From: Gemmatimonas sp.
GTDB taxonomy: Bacteria; Gemmatimonadota; Gemmatimonadetes; Gemmatimonadales; Gemmatimonadaceae
DNA: 64,000 bases
Direction of reading: 5' to 3'
NCBI GenBank assembly: GCA_011390935.1
Contig: JAABRL010000007.1
Coordinates: forward strand, 48,398 to 112,397
Below are positions 1-10,733 of this stretch, piece by piece (within the stretch, counting starts at the first letter, position 1; the number at the start of each line of letters is the position of its first letter). The notes beneath the pieces are model-generated. The model had not been told where the DNA came from and made no database searches. It saw only the letters and a list, made by a program, of their open reading frames with translations. A program made the position numbers and the translations under genes.

Positions 1-2454
<2,454 letters not shown>

Positions 2455-2506
2455 GGGCGGGAAAACTACAGCCCTGCGCACAAATGTCAGAGGCAGGGGG
2501 CGACGA

Positions 2507-3535
2507 TCAGAGCAACGACCCCTGTTCGGGGTGCACGCGCGGCGGTTCGTAGCCCATATGTCGGTAGGCGTGCGCCGTGGCGACGCGTCCCCTCGGCGTG
2601 CGGTGCAGGAAGCCCTGCTGCACGAGAAACGGTTCGTACACGTCTTCGATCGTGCCGGCGTCTTCGCCGACAGCGGCGGCGATCGTGCCAAGGCCTACGG
2701 GTCCGCCATCGAATTTTTCTATGATGAGGCGGAGCAGCCGCGCGTCCATGTCATCGAGGCCGTACTGGTCCACATCGAGCAGTTCGAGCGCGGCATCGGC
2801 CACTGCCTGCGTGATCGCCCCGTCGGCGCGCACCTGCGCGTAGTCGCGCACCCGCCGCAACAGGCGATTCGCCACCCGCGGTGTGCCCCGCGAGCGTTTG
2901 GCGATCTCGTGCGCCCCCGCCGTGTCGATGTCCACCCGCAGCACCTCGGCGGTGCGGCGCACGATCACCTCGAGCTCGGACTCTGGGTAGAAGGCGAGCT
3001 GATGCAGCAGCCCGAAGCGCGCGCGCATGGGCGGCGTGAGCATGCCGAGGCGTGTGGTGGCGCCCACGAGCGTGAAGCGCTCGATCGGCATCGTGATGGT
3101 TTGCGCCTTGGGTCCCTCGGAGAGCCGGATGTCGATCTTGTAGTCCTCCATGGCCGGATAGAGGAACTCCTCGATCACCGGCCGCAGGCGGTGGATCTCA
3201 TCGATGAAGAGCAGATCGCCCTCGCGCATGTTCGTGAGCGTGCCCACGAGATCGCCGGGTTTCTCCAGCGCCGGCCCGGAGGTGGTGCGGATGTTCACGC
3301 CCAGTTCGCGGGCCATGAGCTCCGCCAGTGTGGTCTTGCCGAGGCCCGGCGGCCCGAAGAAGAGGGTGTGGTCGATCGGTTCGCGGCGCGCCTTGGCGGC
3401 GTCGATCGCGATGGCGAGGCTCTCCTTGACCTTGCCCTGACCAATGAACTCGGCCAGCCGCTGTGGGCGCAGCGACAGTTCGACGACACCTTCGTCGGGC
3501 AGCTCTTCGGGAGTGGTGATCTCGGGGCGGGACAT
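2507..3535 (-). CDS. ruvB: Holliday junction branch-migration helicase RuvB
   Basis: RuvB is the AAA+ motor that, with RuvA, drives branch migration of Holliday junctions in recombinational repair. The 342-residue protein shows the RuvB N-terminal linker ([12 protein letters not shown]), Walker [10 protein letters not shown], Walker B DEIHRL, the sensor motif GATTR and the C-terminal winged helix (TPRGRVAT). The start ATG begins MSRPEITT. It heads the queA-tgt-yajC transcription unit. ruvA and ruvC are about 5 kb away in a separate cluster, so the ruvAB pair is split by the metal-ABC and peptidase genes. Confidence 0.97.
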   Translation of the reverse strand: MSRPEITTPEELPDEGVVELSLRPQRLAEFIGQGKVKESLAIAIDAAKARREPIDHTLFFGPPGLGKTTLAELMARELGVNIRTTSGPALEKPGDLVGTLTNMREGDLLFIDEIHRLRPVIEEFLYPAMEDYKIDIRLSEGPKAQTITMPIERFTLVGATTRLGMLTPPMRARFGLLHQLAFYPESELEVIVRRTAEVLRVDIDTAGAHEIAKRSRGTPRVANRLLRRVRDYAQVRADGAITQAVADAALELLDVDQYGLDDMDARLLRLIIEKFDGGPVGLGTIAAAVGEDAGTIEDVYEPFLVQQGFLHRTPRGRVATAHAYRHMGYEPPRVHPEQGSLL

Positions 3536-3734
3536 CGCAAACGGGGTCGGGGCGGAGCGGGTGGCGGGCCGGCGCGGTTCCGTCGGAACCCGCGCGCCCG
3601 CTCGGGGAATATAGGAGAGCGGCTGCCGGTGCCGCGGCCCGGGGTGAACGGCCCGGTCTCCAGCATTCAGGCGGCAATTGCGTAGTATTCAGGTATACCG
3701 GCCGCTGAGTGGCCACCCTCTCGCCCTGCCCATC

Positions 3735-4346
3735 ATGATCCCACGCTCCTTTGCGCGCGCGTTCGCACCGGCTCGCGCTGCGACCTTTGCTCTCGGCCTC
3801 GGCGTTGCTGCGCTGGTGGCCTCCGTGGTCGCGACTCCGGCGCACGCTGCGCCGGTTCGCTCCGCTGACGCGTTGGCGAACGTGCCGACGCTCTGGCACG
3901 CCGAGTCGGTCGCTCAGCAGTTCGCCGCGGCGGCCGCGTCGCCGCTGCGCACGGGTCTTCGGAGCGCGCTGCAGGATACGCCGCCGATCGACTGGCGCGT
4001 GCTCGCCGGTCTCGATTACCTCACCGGCAAGGCCACCGATACGCTGAAGGCGCTCAATGGCAAGCGCGTGCGTGTCCCGGGCTTCGTGGTGCCGCTCGAT
4101 GATTTCATGGAAGACGGCGCAGAGTTCCTGCTCGTCCCGTACTACGGCGCCTGCGTGCACACGCCGCCGCCGCCGCCGAACCAGATCATCTTCGTGCAGA
4201 TGGAAAACAAGAAGGCCGTGAAGCTGGCCCTCTTCGACGCAATATGGATGCACGGCACGCTCAAGATCGCCACCGTCGAAAGCCCGTACGGCACCGTGGG
4301 CTTCACCATCGACGGGCAGAAAATGGAACCGTACAGCTCGAAATGA
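3735..4346 (+). CDS. DUF3299 exported protein of a putative metal ABC system
   Basis: The product is a 203-residue exported protein. An N-terminal signal peptide is followed by a likely AHA-type cleavage site near residue 37. The rest is dominated by the DUF3299 signature: a GFVVPLDD block and a CVHTPPPPPNQ motif with Cys140 and His142. No reaction is established for this family. In other bacteria, DUF3299 genes are often found beside an ABC ATPase and an FtsX-like permease in clusters linked to zinc acquisition. I recall this from family knowledge and did not check it. The ATG at 3735 was preferred over an upstream in-frame codon because it gives a clean signal peptide. The stop overlaps the ATPase start by four bases, so these genes are translationally coupled. 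Confidence 0.85.
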   Translation: MIPRSFARAFAPARAATFALGLGVAALVASVVATPAHAAPVRSADALANVPTLWHAESVAQQFAAAAASPLRTGLRSALQDTPPIDWRVLAGLDYLTGKATDTLKALNGKRVRVPGFVVPLDDFMEDGAEFLLVPYYGACVHTPPPPPNQIIFVQMENKKAVKLALFDAIWMHGTLKIATVESPYGTVGFTIDGQKMEPYSSK

Positions 4347-5083
4347 CGCTCGCGTCCGCGGCCGCCGCTTCCTCGGCGGCGTCGGCGCCTGCCGTTGAGC
4401 TCTCGGACGTCCGGTTTGCCTATCGCGCCGGTACCGATGTGGTGGCCATCGATTCGCTCGTGATTCCGCGCGGCGAGACGGTGTTTCTGCACGGGCCGAG
4501 CGGCAGTGGCAAGACCACGCTGCTCGGCCTGCTTGCTGGAGTGCTGCAGGCCGATCGCGGCGCTGTGCGCATCCTCGGCACCGATATCACGCGGCTCTCG
4601 AGCGGTGAACGCGATGCATTCCGCGCGCAGCACCTCGGATATGTGTTCCAGCAGTTCAACCTGATCCCGTATCTCTCGGTGCGGGAGAACATTCTGCTTC
4701 CGGTGCGTCTCGATGCGGCCCGCCGTGCGCGGCTGGGGGGTGCCGATCCGGTACAGGCGGCCGATGCACTCGCGCGCGACCTCGACATCGATGGGGCGCT
4801 GCAGAGCAAGGTCACCGAACTCTCCGTGGGACAGCAGCAGCGCGTCGCGGTGGCCCGGGCTCTGATCGCGTCTCCCGAAGTGGTGATCTGCGATGAACCC
4901 ACGTCGGCGCTCGACTCCGATCGCCGGGAGCGCTTTCTGCAGCTGCTCTTCAAGTCGTGCACCAAGGCGGGGGCCACGCTCGTGTTCGTGAGTCATGACC
5001 TGTCACTGCAGCCGCTCTTCTCGCGCGCGGTGTCGCTACCGACAGTCAACCACGCGAGCGCTGTCGCCGCGGTGGAGAACTGA
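4343..5083 (+). CDS. ABC transporter ATP-binding protein (LolD/MacB-like)
   Basis: This 246-residue cytoplasmic ATPase powers the permease encoded immediately downstream. It has Walker A GPSGSGKTT (Lys57), a Q-loop (YVFQQFNLIPYLSV), an LSVGQQQRVAVARAL signature with Val in place of the usual Gly, and Walker B VVICDEPTSALD (Asp184, Glu185). The overall form matches the LolD/MacB/FtsE class that works with FtsX-fold permeases. The ATG overlaps the DUF3299 stop (ATGA), and only two bases separate its own stop from the permease start. Given its neighbours, a role in metal uptake or envelope export of a metal ligand is likelier than lipoprotein sorting. This is an inference. Confidence 0.88.
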   Translation: MTLASAAAASSAASAPAVELSDVRFAYRAGTDVVAIDSLVIPRGETVFLHGPSGSGKTTLLGLLAGVLQADRGAVRILGTDITRLSSGERDAFRAQHLGYVFQQFNLIPYLSVRENILLPVRLDAARRARLGGADPVQAADALARDLDIDGALQSKVTELSVGQQQRVAVARALIASPEVVICDEPTSALDSDRRERFLQLLFKSCTKAGATLVFVSHDLSLQPLFSRAVSLPTVNHASAVAAVEN

Positions 5084-5085
5084 CC

Positions 5086-6609
5086 GTGGGCACGATCCTT
5101 CGTCTGGCCTTCCAATCGCTGCGCAGCCGCTTCTTCACCTCGTTCCTCACCGTGGCGAGCATCGCGCTCAGCGTGACGCTGCTGGTCGGTATCGAACACG
5201 TGCGGGCGGGCGTGCGCGAGAGCTTTGCGGGCACCATTCGCGGCGTGGACCTCATCGTGGGTGCACGTGGCGGCACGCTGCAGATTCTGCTCAGCACCGT
5301 GTTCGGCATCGGTGCGCCGGCGGGTGCAGTCACCATGGAGACCTACGAGCGCTGGGCCAGTCATCCGGCGGTGTCGTGGACGATTCCGTACGCGCTCGGC
5401 GACAGTCATCGCGGCTACCGCGTGGTGGGCACCACCAACGAGTTCTACGAACGCTATCGCTACCGGCAGGATGGCCGGGTCACGTTTGCAAGCGGCGGGC
5501 CGGCCTCGGCTGAGACCGACGTGGTGATTGGCGCGGATGTGGCCGAACGACTGCGCTATGCCGTGGGCGATCCGATCGTGGTGACGCATGGCCTGCAGGG
5601 CGGTGGCATTTCCGATCATGACGCTCACCCGTTCACGATCGTGGGCGTGCTCGACCGCACGTTCACGCCGATCGATCGCGCGATCTACGTGACGCTCGAA
5701 GGCATCGAAGCGATGCACGAGGACTTCGAGGCGATGCCCGTGTCGGCGCCGCCGGCGATCGGGACGGTGCCGGAGGGCACGCCAAACATGCCTGGGGCCG
5801 AGGCGCCACCGGCGATGCCGGGGTACACGCCGCCGCCGGGAACGCCAACAATGCCAGGCGCCGACGCACCGCCCACCATGCCGGGCTATACGCCGCCACC
5901 GGGCACGCCGAGCATGCCGGGGGCCGAACCGCCGCCCGTCGCCGTGGCGCCGCAGCCCGAGCCGGAGCATGATGATCATGATGATCATGATGATCATGAT
6001 GACGACGAGGACCACGATGACGCGGCGGGCGACCATGCGGGCCATGATCACAAGCCCGAGCAGCTCACGGCGTTTTTCGTCGGCACCAAGAATCGCTTTG
6101 AAGCGCTGCAGCTGCAGCGCGAGATGAACACCGACCTCTCCGAGCCGCTTACGGCCGTGATTCCCGGCGTCTCGCTCGGTGAGCTCTGGCAGAACATCTC
6201 CAGCGCCGAGGTGGGACTGCGCATCGTGGCGTTTTTCGCGGTGGCGATCGGACTCACCGGCATGCTGGTGGCGCTGTACTCGTCACTCGACGCGCGCCGC
6301 CGTGAAATGGCGATTCTGCGCGCGGTGGGCGCCGGACCGCGCACCATCGTGTCGCTGCTGGTGTTCGAGTCGGCGCTGCTGGCGGTGCTTGGCTGTGTGC
6401 TGGGGGTGGCGTTCGTGTATCTCATTCTCTCGCTGGGCCAGGGCGCGATCGAAGCACGGTCGGGAATTCATCTCGCCGTGCGCGCGTTGGGCGCGACCGA
6501 GTGGAAGTACCTCGGATTGGTTCTTGGTGCGGGCACCTTGATCGGTTTCGTGCCGGCGGTGAAGGCCTATCGCAACTCGCTCACAGACGGCCTCAGTCCT
6601 CGTAGTTGA
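5086..6609 (+). CDS. FtsX-like ABC permease with Pro-rich and His/Asp-rich periplasmic insert
   Basis: This is the 507-residue membrane partner of the preceding ATPase, with a GTG start. One transmembrane helix lies near residues 15-40. A large periplasmic domain follows, and three helices near the C-terminus form the usual MacB/FtsX fold. The periplasmic part carries two unusual insertions. The first is a tandem Met-Pro-Gly-rich block (roughly residues 230-285, unit close to MPGAxAPPxMPGYTPPPGTP). The second is a stretch from His295 to His322 with 8 His and 14 Asp. The second resembles metal-binding loops of zinc transporters and supports a metal function. The His/Asp block is encoded by an in-frame catgatgat repeat. 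The substrate is unknown; zinc or another divalent metal is my inference. Confidence 0.85.
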   Translation: MGTILRLAFQSLRSRFFTSFLTVASIALSVTLLVGIEHVRAGVRESFAGTIRGVDLIVGARGGTLQILLSTVFGIGAPAGAVTMETYERWASHPAVSWTIPYALGDSHRGYRVVGTTNEFYERYRYRQDGRVTFASGGPASAETDVVIGADVAERLRYAVGDPIVVTHGLQGGGISDHDAHPFTIVGVLDRTFTPIDRAIYVTLEGIEAMHEDFEAMPVSAPPAIGTVPEGTPNMPGAEAPPAMPGYTPPPGTPTMPGADAPPTMPGYTPPPGTPSMPGAEPPPVAVAPQPEPEHDDHDDHDDHDDDEDHDDAAGDHAGHDHKPEQLTAFFVGTKNRFEALQLQREMNTDLSEPLTAVIPGVSLGELWQNISSAEVGLRIVAFFAVAIGLTGMLVALYSSLDARRREMAILRAVGAGPRTIVSLLVFESALLAVLGCVLGVAFVYLILSLGQGAIEARSGIHLAVRALGATEWKYLGLVLGAGTLIGFVPAVKAYRNSLTDGLSPRS

Positions 6610-6721
6610 GGCGACGCGGCCCGCAGCCGGGTCGTGCGCCGTGCAGGAGCCGTACACTCCCCGTGCGCGCTTGATCGGGGCACCGCGCGCATCTGTGATC
6701 GCCCCCAGGAGTCACATCAAA

Positions 6722-8368
6722 ATGAAGATTCGTACTTCCGTGCACGTTGGCGCGGTGGTTGCGCTGCTCGCTGCAGCGCTGCCACTCTCGGCGCAAGGCC
6801 GCGGCGCTGCGCGCCCCGTCGTGAAGGCGCCGCTCGCGACACCCATGCACGAGGACTCGTTGCCGACGTATGTGCGCCGTGATGAACCGACCGATCCCGT
6901 CATTCAGCGCATCTGGCAGGAAGGCATGGAGCGCTCGATGGTGGCCAGCATCGGACAGACGTTGCTCGACTCGATCGGTCCGCGCCTCACGGGTTCGCCC
7001 AACATGAACCGCGGGCAGGATTGGGCGGTGTCGCTGCTCAAGAGCTGGGGCGTGGACGCGAAGAAGGAGCAGTACGGCACCTGGGCCGCATGGAAGCGTG
7101 GCGTGGCCTACGCGTCGATGACGGCGCCGCGCGTGAAGACGCTCGATGCCACGATGCTCTCGTGGAGCGGCAACTCGGCGGGGCAGTGGGTGGAGGGTGG
7201 GGTGACCATCCTCGAACCGTACGAAACCGCCGAGCAGTTCCGCGCGTGGTTGCCGTCGGTGAAGGGCAAGGTCGTGCTGGTGGGCGCGCCGCGTCTGTCG
7301 TGCCGCATGCCGAGCCAGATCGCGGAGTTCGGCATGCCGAACACGATTGAATCGCTCACTCTCGAGCAGAATCAGCTCACGGCCGCGTATCGCGGACTCA
7401 ATCAGCGCATCCCCACGTTCTACGCCGACGTGAAGGCGGCCGGTGCGCTGGCCGTGTTCGAGTCGAACTGGTCGAACTACCCGGGCATCCAGAAGATCTT
7501 CGGCTCGCCGCGCAACGGCGCGTTGCCCACGTTCGACATCGGCTGTGAAGACTACGGCATGCTCTTCCGCCTCGCGAAGAACAATCAGGGGCCGACGGTG
7601 AAGCTCATGGCCGAGTCGGAGGCGATGGGTGAGCAGCCGGTGTTCAACGTGGTGGGTACGATCAAGGGCTCGAGCAAGCCCGACGAGTACGTCCTGCTGT
7701 CGGCGCACTTCGATTCGTGGGAAGGGCACTCGGGCGCGACGGACAACGGCACGGGTTCGATCACCATGCTCGAGGCACTGCGCATTCTGAAGACGGCCTA
7801 TCCGCAGCCGAAGCGCACGATCCTCATTGGCCTGTGGAGCGGCGAGGAGCAGGGGCTCAACGGCTCGCGCGCCTTCTCGGAAGATCATCCCGAAGTGGTG
7901 CAGGGGCTGCAGTTCCTCTTCAATCAGGACAACGGCACGGGGCGCGTGGTGAACGTGAGCCCGAACATCCTGCCCAGGAGCGGTGACCGACTTGGCCAGT
8001 ACATGGCGCAGATGCCGCGCGAGATCACGCAGTGGGTGCGTCTGGGTGGCCCAGGCGGCATTGGTGGCGGCACCGATCACGTATCGTTCGCCTGCCACGG
8101 TGCGCCGGCGATCAACCTGAGCGCACTGTCGTGGGACTACAGCTTCACCACGTGGCACACGCAGCGTGATTCGTACGACAAGGTCATCATCGATGACGTG
8201 AAGCACAACGCGACACTCACGGCGATGTTGGCGTATCTGGCGAGTGAAGATCCGGAGCGCAGCTCACGCGAGCTGCTCAGCCCGATCCCCGGCGGCCCCG
8301 GCGGTCAGCCGGTCACGATCCCGAACTGCGCGCCGTCCACGCGCACGAGTCTGCGGAGCAACCGCTGA
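6722..8368 (+). CDS. Secreted M28-family zinc metallopeptidase
   Basis: The protein has 548 residues and a signal peptide ending near SAQ at residue 25. The middle part resembles a protease-associated domain, and the C-terminal half is an M28 aminopeptidase domain. The two-zinc site can be followed: HFD (His329, Asp331), Asp341 in ATDNGTG, Glu375-Glu376 in SGEEQGLNGS, Asp403 in NQDNGTG and His453 in GGTDHVSF. It probably trims peptides in the periplasm or outside the cell. An AGGAG ribosome-binding site precedes the ATG at 6722. The gene stands alone and is followed by a strong hairpin terminator. The family assignment is firm; the substrate is unknown. Confidence 0.92.
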   Translation: MKIRTSVHVGAVVALLAAALPLSAQGRGAARPVVKAPLATPMHEDSLPTYVRRDEPTDPVIQRIWQEGMERSMVASIGQTLLDSIGPRLTGSPNMNRGQDWAVSLLKSWGVDAKKEQYGTWAAWKRGVAYASMTAPRVKTLDATMLSWSGNSAGQWVEGGVTILEPYETAEQFRAWLPSVKGKVVLVGAPRLSCRMPSQIAEFGMPNTIESLTLEQNQLTAAYRGLNQRIPTFYADVKAAGALAVFESNWSNYPGIQKIFGSPRNGALPTFDIGCEDYGMLFRLAKNNQGPTVKLMAESEAMGEQPVFNVVGTIKGSSKPDEYVLLSAHFDSWEGHSGATDNGTGSITMLEALRILKTAYPQPKRTILIGLWSGEEQGLNGSRAFSEDHPEVVQGLQFLFNQDNGTGRVVNVSPNILPRSGDRLGQYMAQMPREITQWVRLGGPGGIGGGTDHVSFACHGAPAINLSALSWDYSFTTWHTQRDSYDKVIIDDVKHNATLTAMLAYLASEDPERSSRELLSPIPGGPGGQPVTIPNCAPSTRTSLRSNR

Positions 8369-8370
8369 TT

Positions 8371-8414
8371 GAACGGGTCCTCGGCAGCGCTCGATCGCTG
8401 TCGAGGACCCGTTC
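8371..8414. terminator. Strong hairpin terminator between M28 peptidase and ruvA
   Basis: Perfect 13-base arms (8371-8383 and 8402-8414, gaacgggtcctcg and its complement) lie three bases after the peptidase stop. ruvA ends convergently at 8551, so the hairpin could serve both strands. There is no clear T run. The 136 bases between the hairpin and ruvA hold nothing I recognise. Confidence 0.75.
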
Positions 8415-8550
8415 CGGTTGATGTACGTGCACATCAGCAAATCATGAGTGGGAGCGACGCAGGCGGAATCATCGTGCGGTTTTCGCGTCCCTCGCGCTCG
8501 TCGCGCCTTCGCGTCTTTCTCCGTTGCCGTTCGACGCACCCGGCGCGGAG

Positions 8551-9147
8551 CTACCCGTTCAGCACCGCCAGTGCCGCCCGCACCGTGGCCGCCACATCAC
8601 CGGCCACGCCGGCGTCACGCACCGCCCCCTGCGCCTCGGCCTCTCCGTAGCCCAGCGCCACCAGCGCGCGCACCGCATCACTGTTGGCCCCGCCGCGTGT
8701 GCCACGACGAGCCGTGCCACCGGCCGCGATCGGCGCACTGAGATCGTCCACCTTCTCGGCCAGGTCGAGCACGATCTGTTCGGCCTTCTTGCGCCCGACG
8801 CGTGGTGCGCGCACGAGCGTGTCGAGGTCGCGAGATCGCAGCGCCTCCACGACGGTCTCGGCGCCGAGCGTGGACAGAATGCCCAGCGCGAGCGCGGGCC
8901 CCACACCTTTTGCGGAGAGCAGCCGGCGAAACACCGAGCGCTCGAAGCGCGAGACGAAGCCGTACAGCTCCCACGCATCTTCTCGCACCGTGAGATGCGT
9001 GTGCAGCGTGAGCGTTTCGCCCTCCTTCGGCAGGGCCTCGAACGCCGACAGCGGAATGTGCACTTCGTAGCCTGTGCCGCCCGGCGTCTCGATCTCCACC
9101 ATCGACACGGAACGGGACACGAGGCGGCCGGTGAGCAGCGCGATCAT
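8551..9147 (-). CDS. ruvA: Holliday junction-binding protein RuvA
   Basis: RuvA binds four-way junctions and loads RuvB. The 198-residue protein begins MIALLTGRLVSRS and has the N-terminal OB fold. The helix-hairpin-helix part (VGPALALGILST and VGRKKAEQIVLDL) and the small C-terminal RuvB-contact domain (ALGYGEAEAQGAVRDA) follow. The ATG at 9147 was chosen because it overlaps the ruvC stop by four bases. It is the last gene of a yebC-ruvC-ruvA unit. Confidence 0.95.
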   Translation of the reverse strand: MIALLTGRLVSRSVSMVEIETPGGTGYEVHIPLSAFEALPKEGETLTLHTHLTVREDAWELYGFVSRFERSVFRRLLSAKGVGPALALGILSTLGAETVVEALRSRDLDTLVRAPRVGRKKAEQIVLDLAEKVDDLSAPIAAGGTARRGTRGGANSDAVRALVALGYGEAEAQGAVRDAGVAGDVAATVRAALAVLNG

Positions 9148-9701
9148 GAGCGGCGGGTCCGAGAACGGGTCGAGGCGATCGCCGCGTCGAGCTGCAGCGA
9201 GGCGAACGTGGGGAGGGACGTGCTGAGCAGCGCACACAGCGCCGCAGCCACACCGTCCGCGGCGTCGGCGGGCTGCGGGGGCGTCTTGAGGCGCAGCAGC
9301 TGCGCGACCATGAACTGCACCTGCTCCTTGGTGGCCGCACCGCGCCCCACGATGGCCTTCTTGATCTCGGCGGGCGGATACTCCACGATGCGCACACCAG
9401 CCGACTCACCCGCGAGCAGGATGACCCCGCGCGCGTGGCCGAGCACGATCGTGGTGCGCACGTTGCGCGCGTAGAACACGCCCTCTACCGCCAACGTGGT
9501 GGGACGATGTCGCGCGATCAGCTCCTGCACACCTTCGTGAATGTCATGCAGGCGCCGAGGCAGCGGCTGGTCGGCGCGCGTGCGAATGACGCCGCACTCT
9601 ACCAGCGCCGGCGTGCCGCGCGCATCGCGTCGCACCACGCCGTATCCGGTGACGGCCGTCCCCGGATCGATGCCGAGCACGACCTCACCGGCGGTGGTCA
9701 C
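9144..9701 (-). CDS. ruvC: Crossover junction endodeoxyribonuclease RuvC
   Basis: RuvC cuts Holliday junctions symmetrically. The 185-residue protein shows the RNase H-like acidic residues: Asp12 in GIDPGTAVTGYG, Glu in LAVEGVFYARN, and the DAADGVAAALCA segment near the end. The GTG at 9701 was chosen because it lies 22 bases after the yebC stop and directly before the first beta strand. The frame upstream of it is open only because it runs through yebC. Confidence 0.95.
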   Translation of the reverse strand: MTTAGEVVLGIDPGTAVTGYGVVRRDARGTPALVECGVIRTRADQPLPRRLHDIHEGVQELIARHRPTTLAVEGVFYARNVRTTIVLGHARGVILLAGESAGVRIVEYPPAEIKKAIVGRGAATKEQVQFMVAQLLRLKTPPQPADAADGVAAALCALLSTSLPTFASLQLDAAIASTRSRTRRS

Positions 9702-9723
9702 GCCTGCGTCCGCCGCACGATCA

Positions 9724-10467
9724 TCACGCGTCGCCCATGGCGTCGTCGTCCATCTCGAAGTTCGCATCCACGTTCTGCACGTCATCGAGATCGTCGAGCG
9801 CGTCGAGCAGCTTGAGCAGCTGCGTGGCGTTCTCCCCTTCCACCTTCACGGTGGTTTTCGGGATCCACGCGAGCGCGGCATCCCGCACCGGTAGACCGCC
9901 CTTCTCGAGCGTCTCGCGCACCGCGTGCAGATCGGCGGGCGCGGTGGTGATCGTGAACTGCTCGTCCTCGCGCACCACGTCTTCCGCTCCGGCCTCGAGC
10001 GCCGCCATCATCACGGCGTCCTCGTCGCGCCCTTCGGCGTCGAGCCCCATCTGCCCCTTGCGATCGAACAGGTACGACACGGAGTTCGACGAGCCGAGGT
10101 TGCCCCCGTTGCGCGAGAGCTTGTGGCGAATGTCGGCGACGGTACGCACCGGGTTGTCGGTGAGCGACTGGATCATGAGCGCCACGCCGCCGGGGCCGTA
10201 CGCCTCATACAGCACTTCGGTGTACTCCACACCTTCAAGTTCACCGGTACCCTTCTTGACGCCGCGCTCGATGTTCTCCTTGGGCATCGAGGCCGCGCGC
10301 GCATTGTCGATCGCGGTGCGCAGGCGCGGATTTCCGTCCGGGTCGCCGCCGCCCATCTTGGCGGCCACGGTGATTTCACGAATGAGCTTGGTGAACAGGG
10401 CCCCGCGCTTGGCATCGAGCGCGGCCTTGTAGTGCTTCGTGGTCTTCCATTTACTGTGGCCGGCCAT
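9724..10467 (-). CDS. yebC: YebC/PmpR-family protein (TACO1 family)
   Basis: The protein has 247 residues and begins with the diagnostic MAGHSKWKTTKHYK stretch. Further family blocks are GGGDPDGNPRLRTAI, NIERGVKKGTGE and YEAYGPGGVAL. The family was described as DNA-binding regulators and more recently as ribosome-associated factors that help translate difficult sequences. The sequence cannot tell these apart. A CCGGAG ribosome-binding site precedes the ATG. yebC directly upstream of ruvC-ruvA is a common arrangement. Confidence 0.95.
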   Translation of the reverse strand: MAGHSKWKTTKHYKAALDAKRGALFTKLIREITVAAKMGGGDPDGNPRLRTAIDNARAASMPKENIERGVKKGTGELEGVEYTEVLYEAYGPGGVALMIQSLTDNPVRTVADIRHKLSRNGGNLGSSNSVSYLFDRKGQMGLDAEGRDEDAVMMAALEAGAEDVVREDEQFTITTAPADLHAVRETLEKGGLPVRDAALAWIPKTTVKVEGENATQLLKLLDALDDLDDVQNVDANFEMDDDAMGDA

Positions 10468-10581
10468 CACGACTCCGGAGACGAACCAGGGGGCAGGCAC
10501 CGCGGACGGTGCGTGTGAGGAGCAACCTTGAAAAGTAATCGGGACTCACGCCGACGCCGAGTGTGCGGCGCTCCCCCAGGC

Positions 10582-10708
10582 CGTTCGCCGTTGCGTCTTT
10601 CGCCGTTGCGGGTCGCTGTTGCGGGTCGCCGTTGCGGGTCGCCGTTGCGGGTCGCCGTTGCGTTTCGCCGTTGCGGGTCGCTGTTGCGGTTCCCCGTCGC
10701 GGGTCGCC
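10582..10708. repeat. Imperfect 12-bp tandem repeat (gccgttgcgggt)
   Basis: The 12-base unit close to gccgttgcgggt recurs about ten times with drift at a few positions. It lies in the 266-base gap between the yebC start and the end of the DnaB-like gene. The period is a multiple of three, so two frames stay open through it. There is no plausible start, ribosome-binding site or protein family, so I treat it as non-coding. It has no spacers and is not a CRISPR array. Confidence 0.8.
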
Positions 10709-10733
10709 CTGGCGGGGCCGAACCGCGCCGACC

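Noticed and set aside
10582..10708. Possible CRISPR array
   Set aside because: The repeat unit is 12 bases, contiguous and without spacers, and no cas gene is present.
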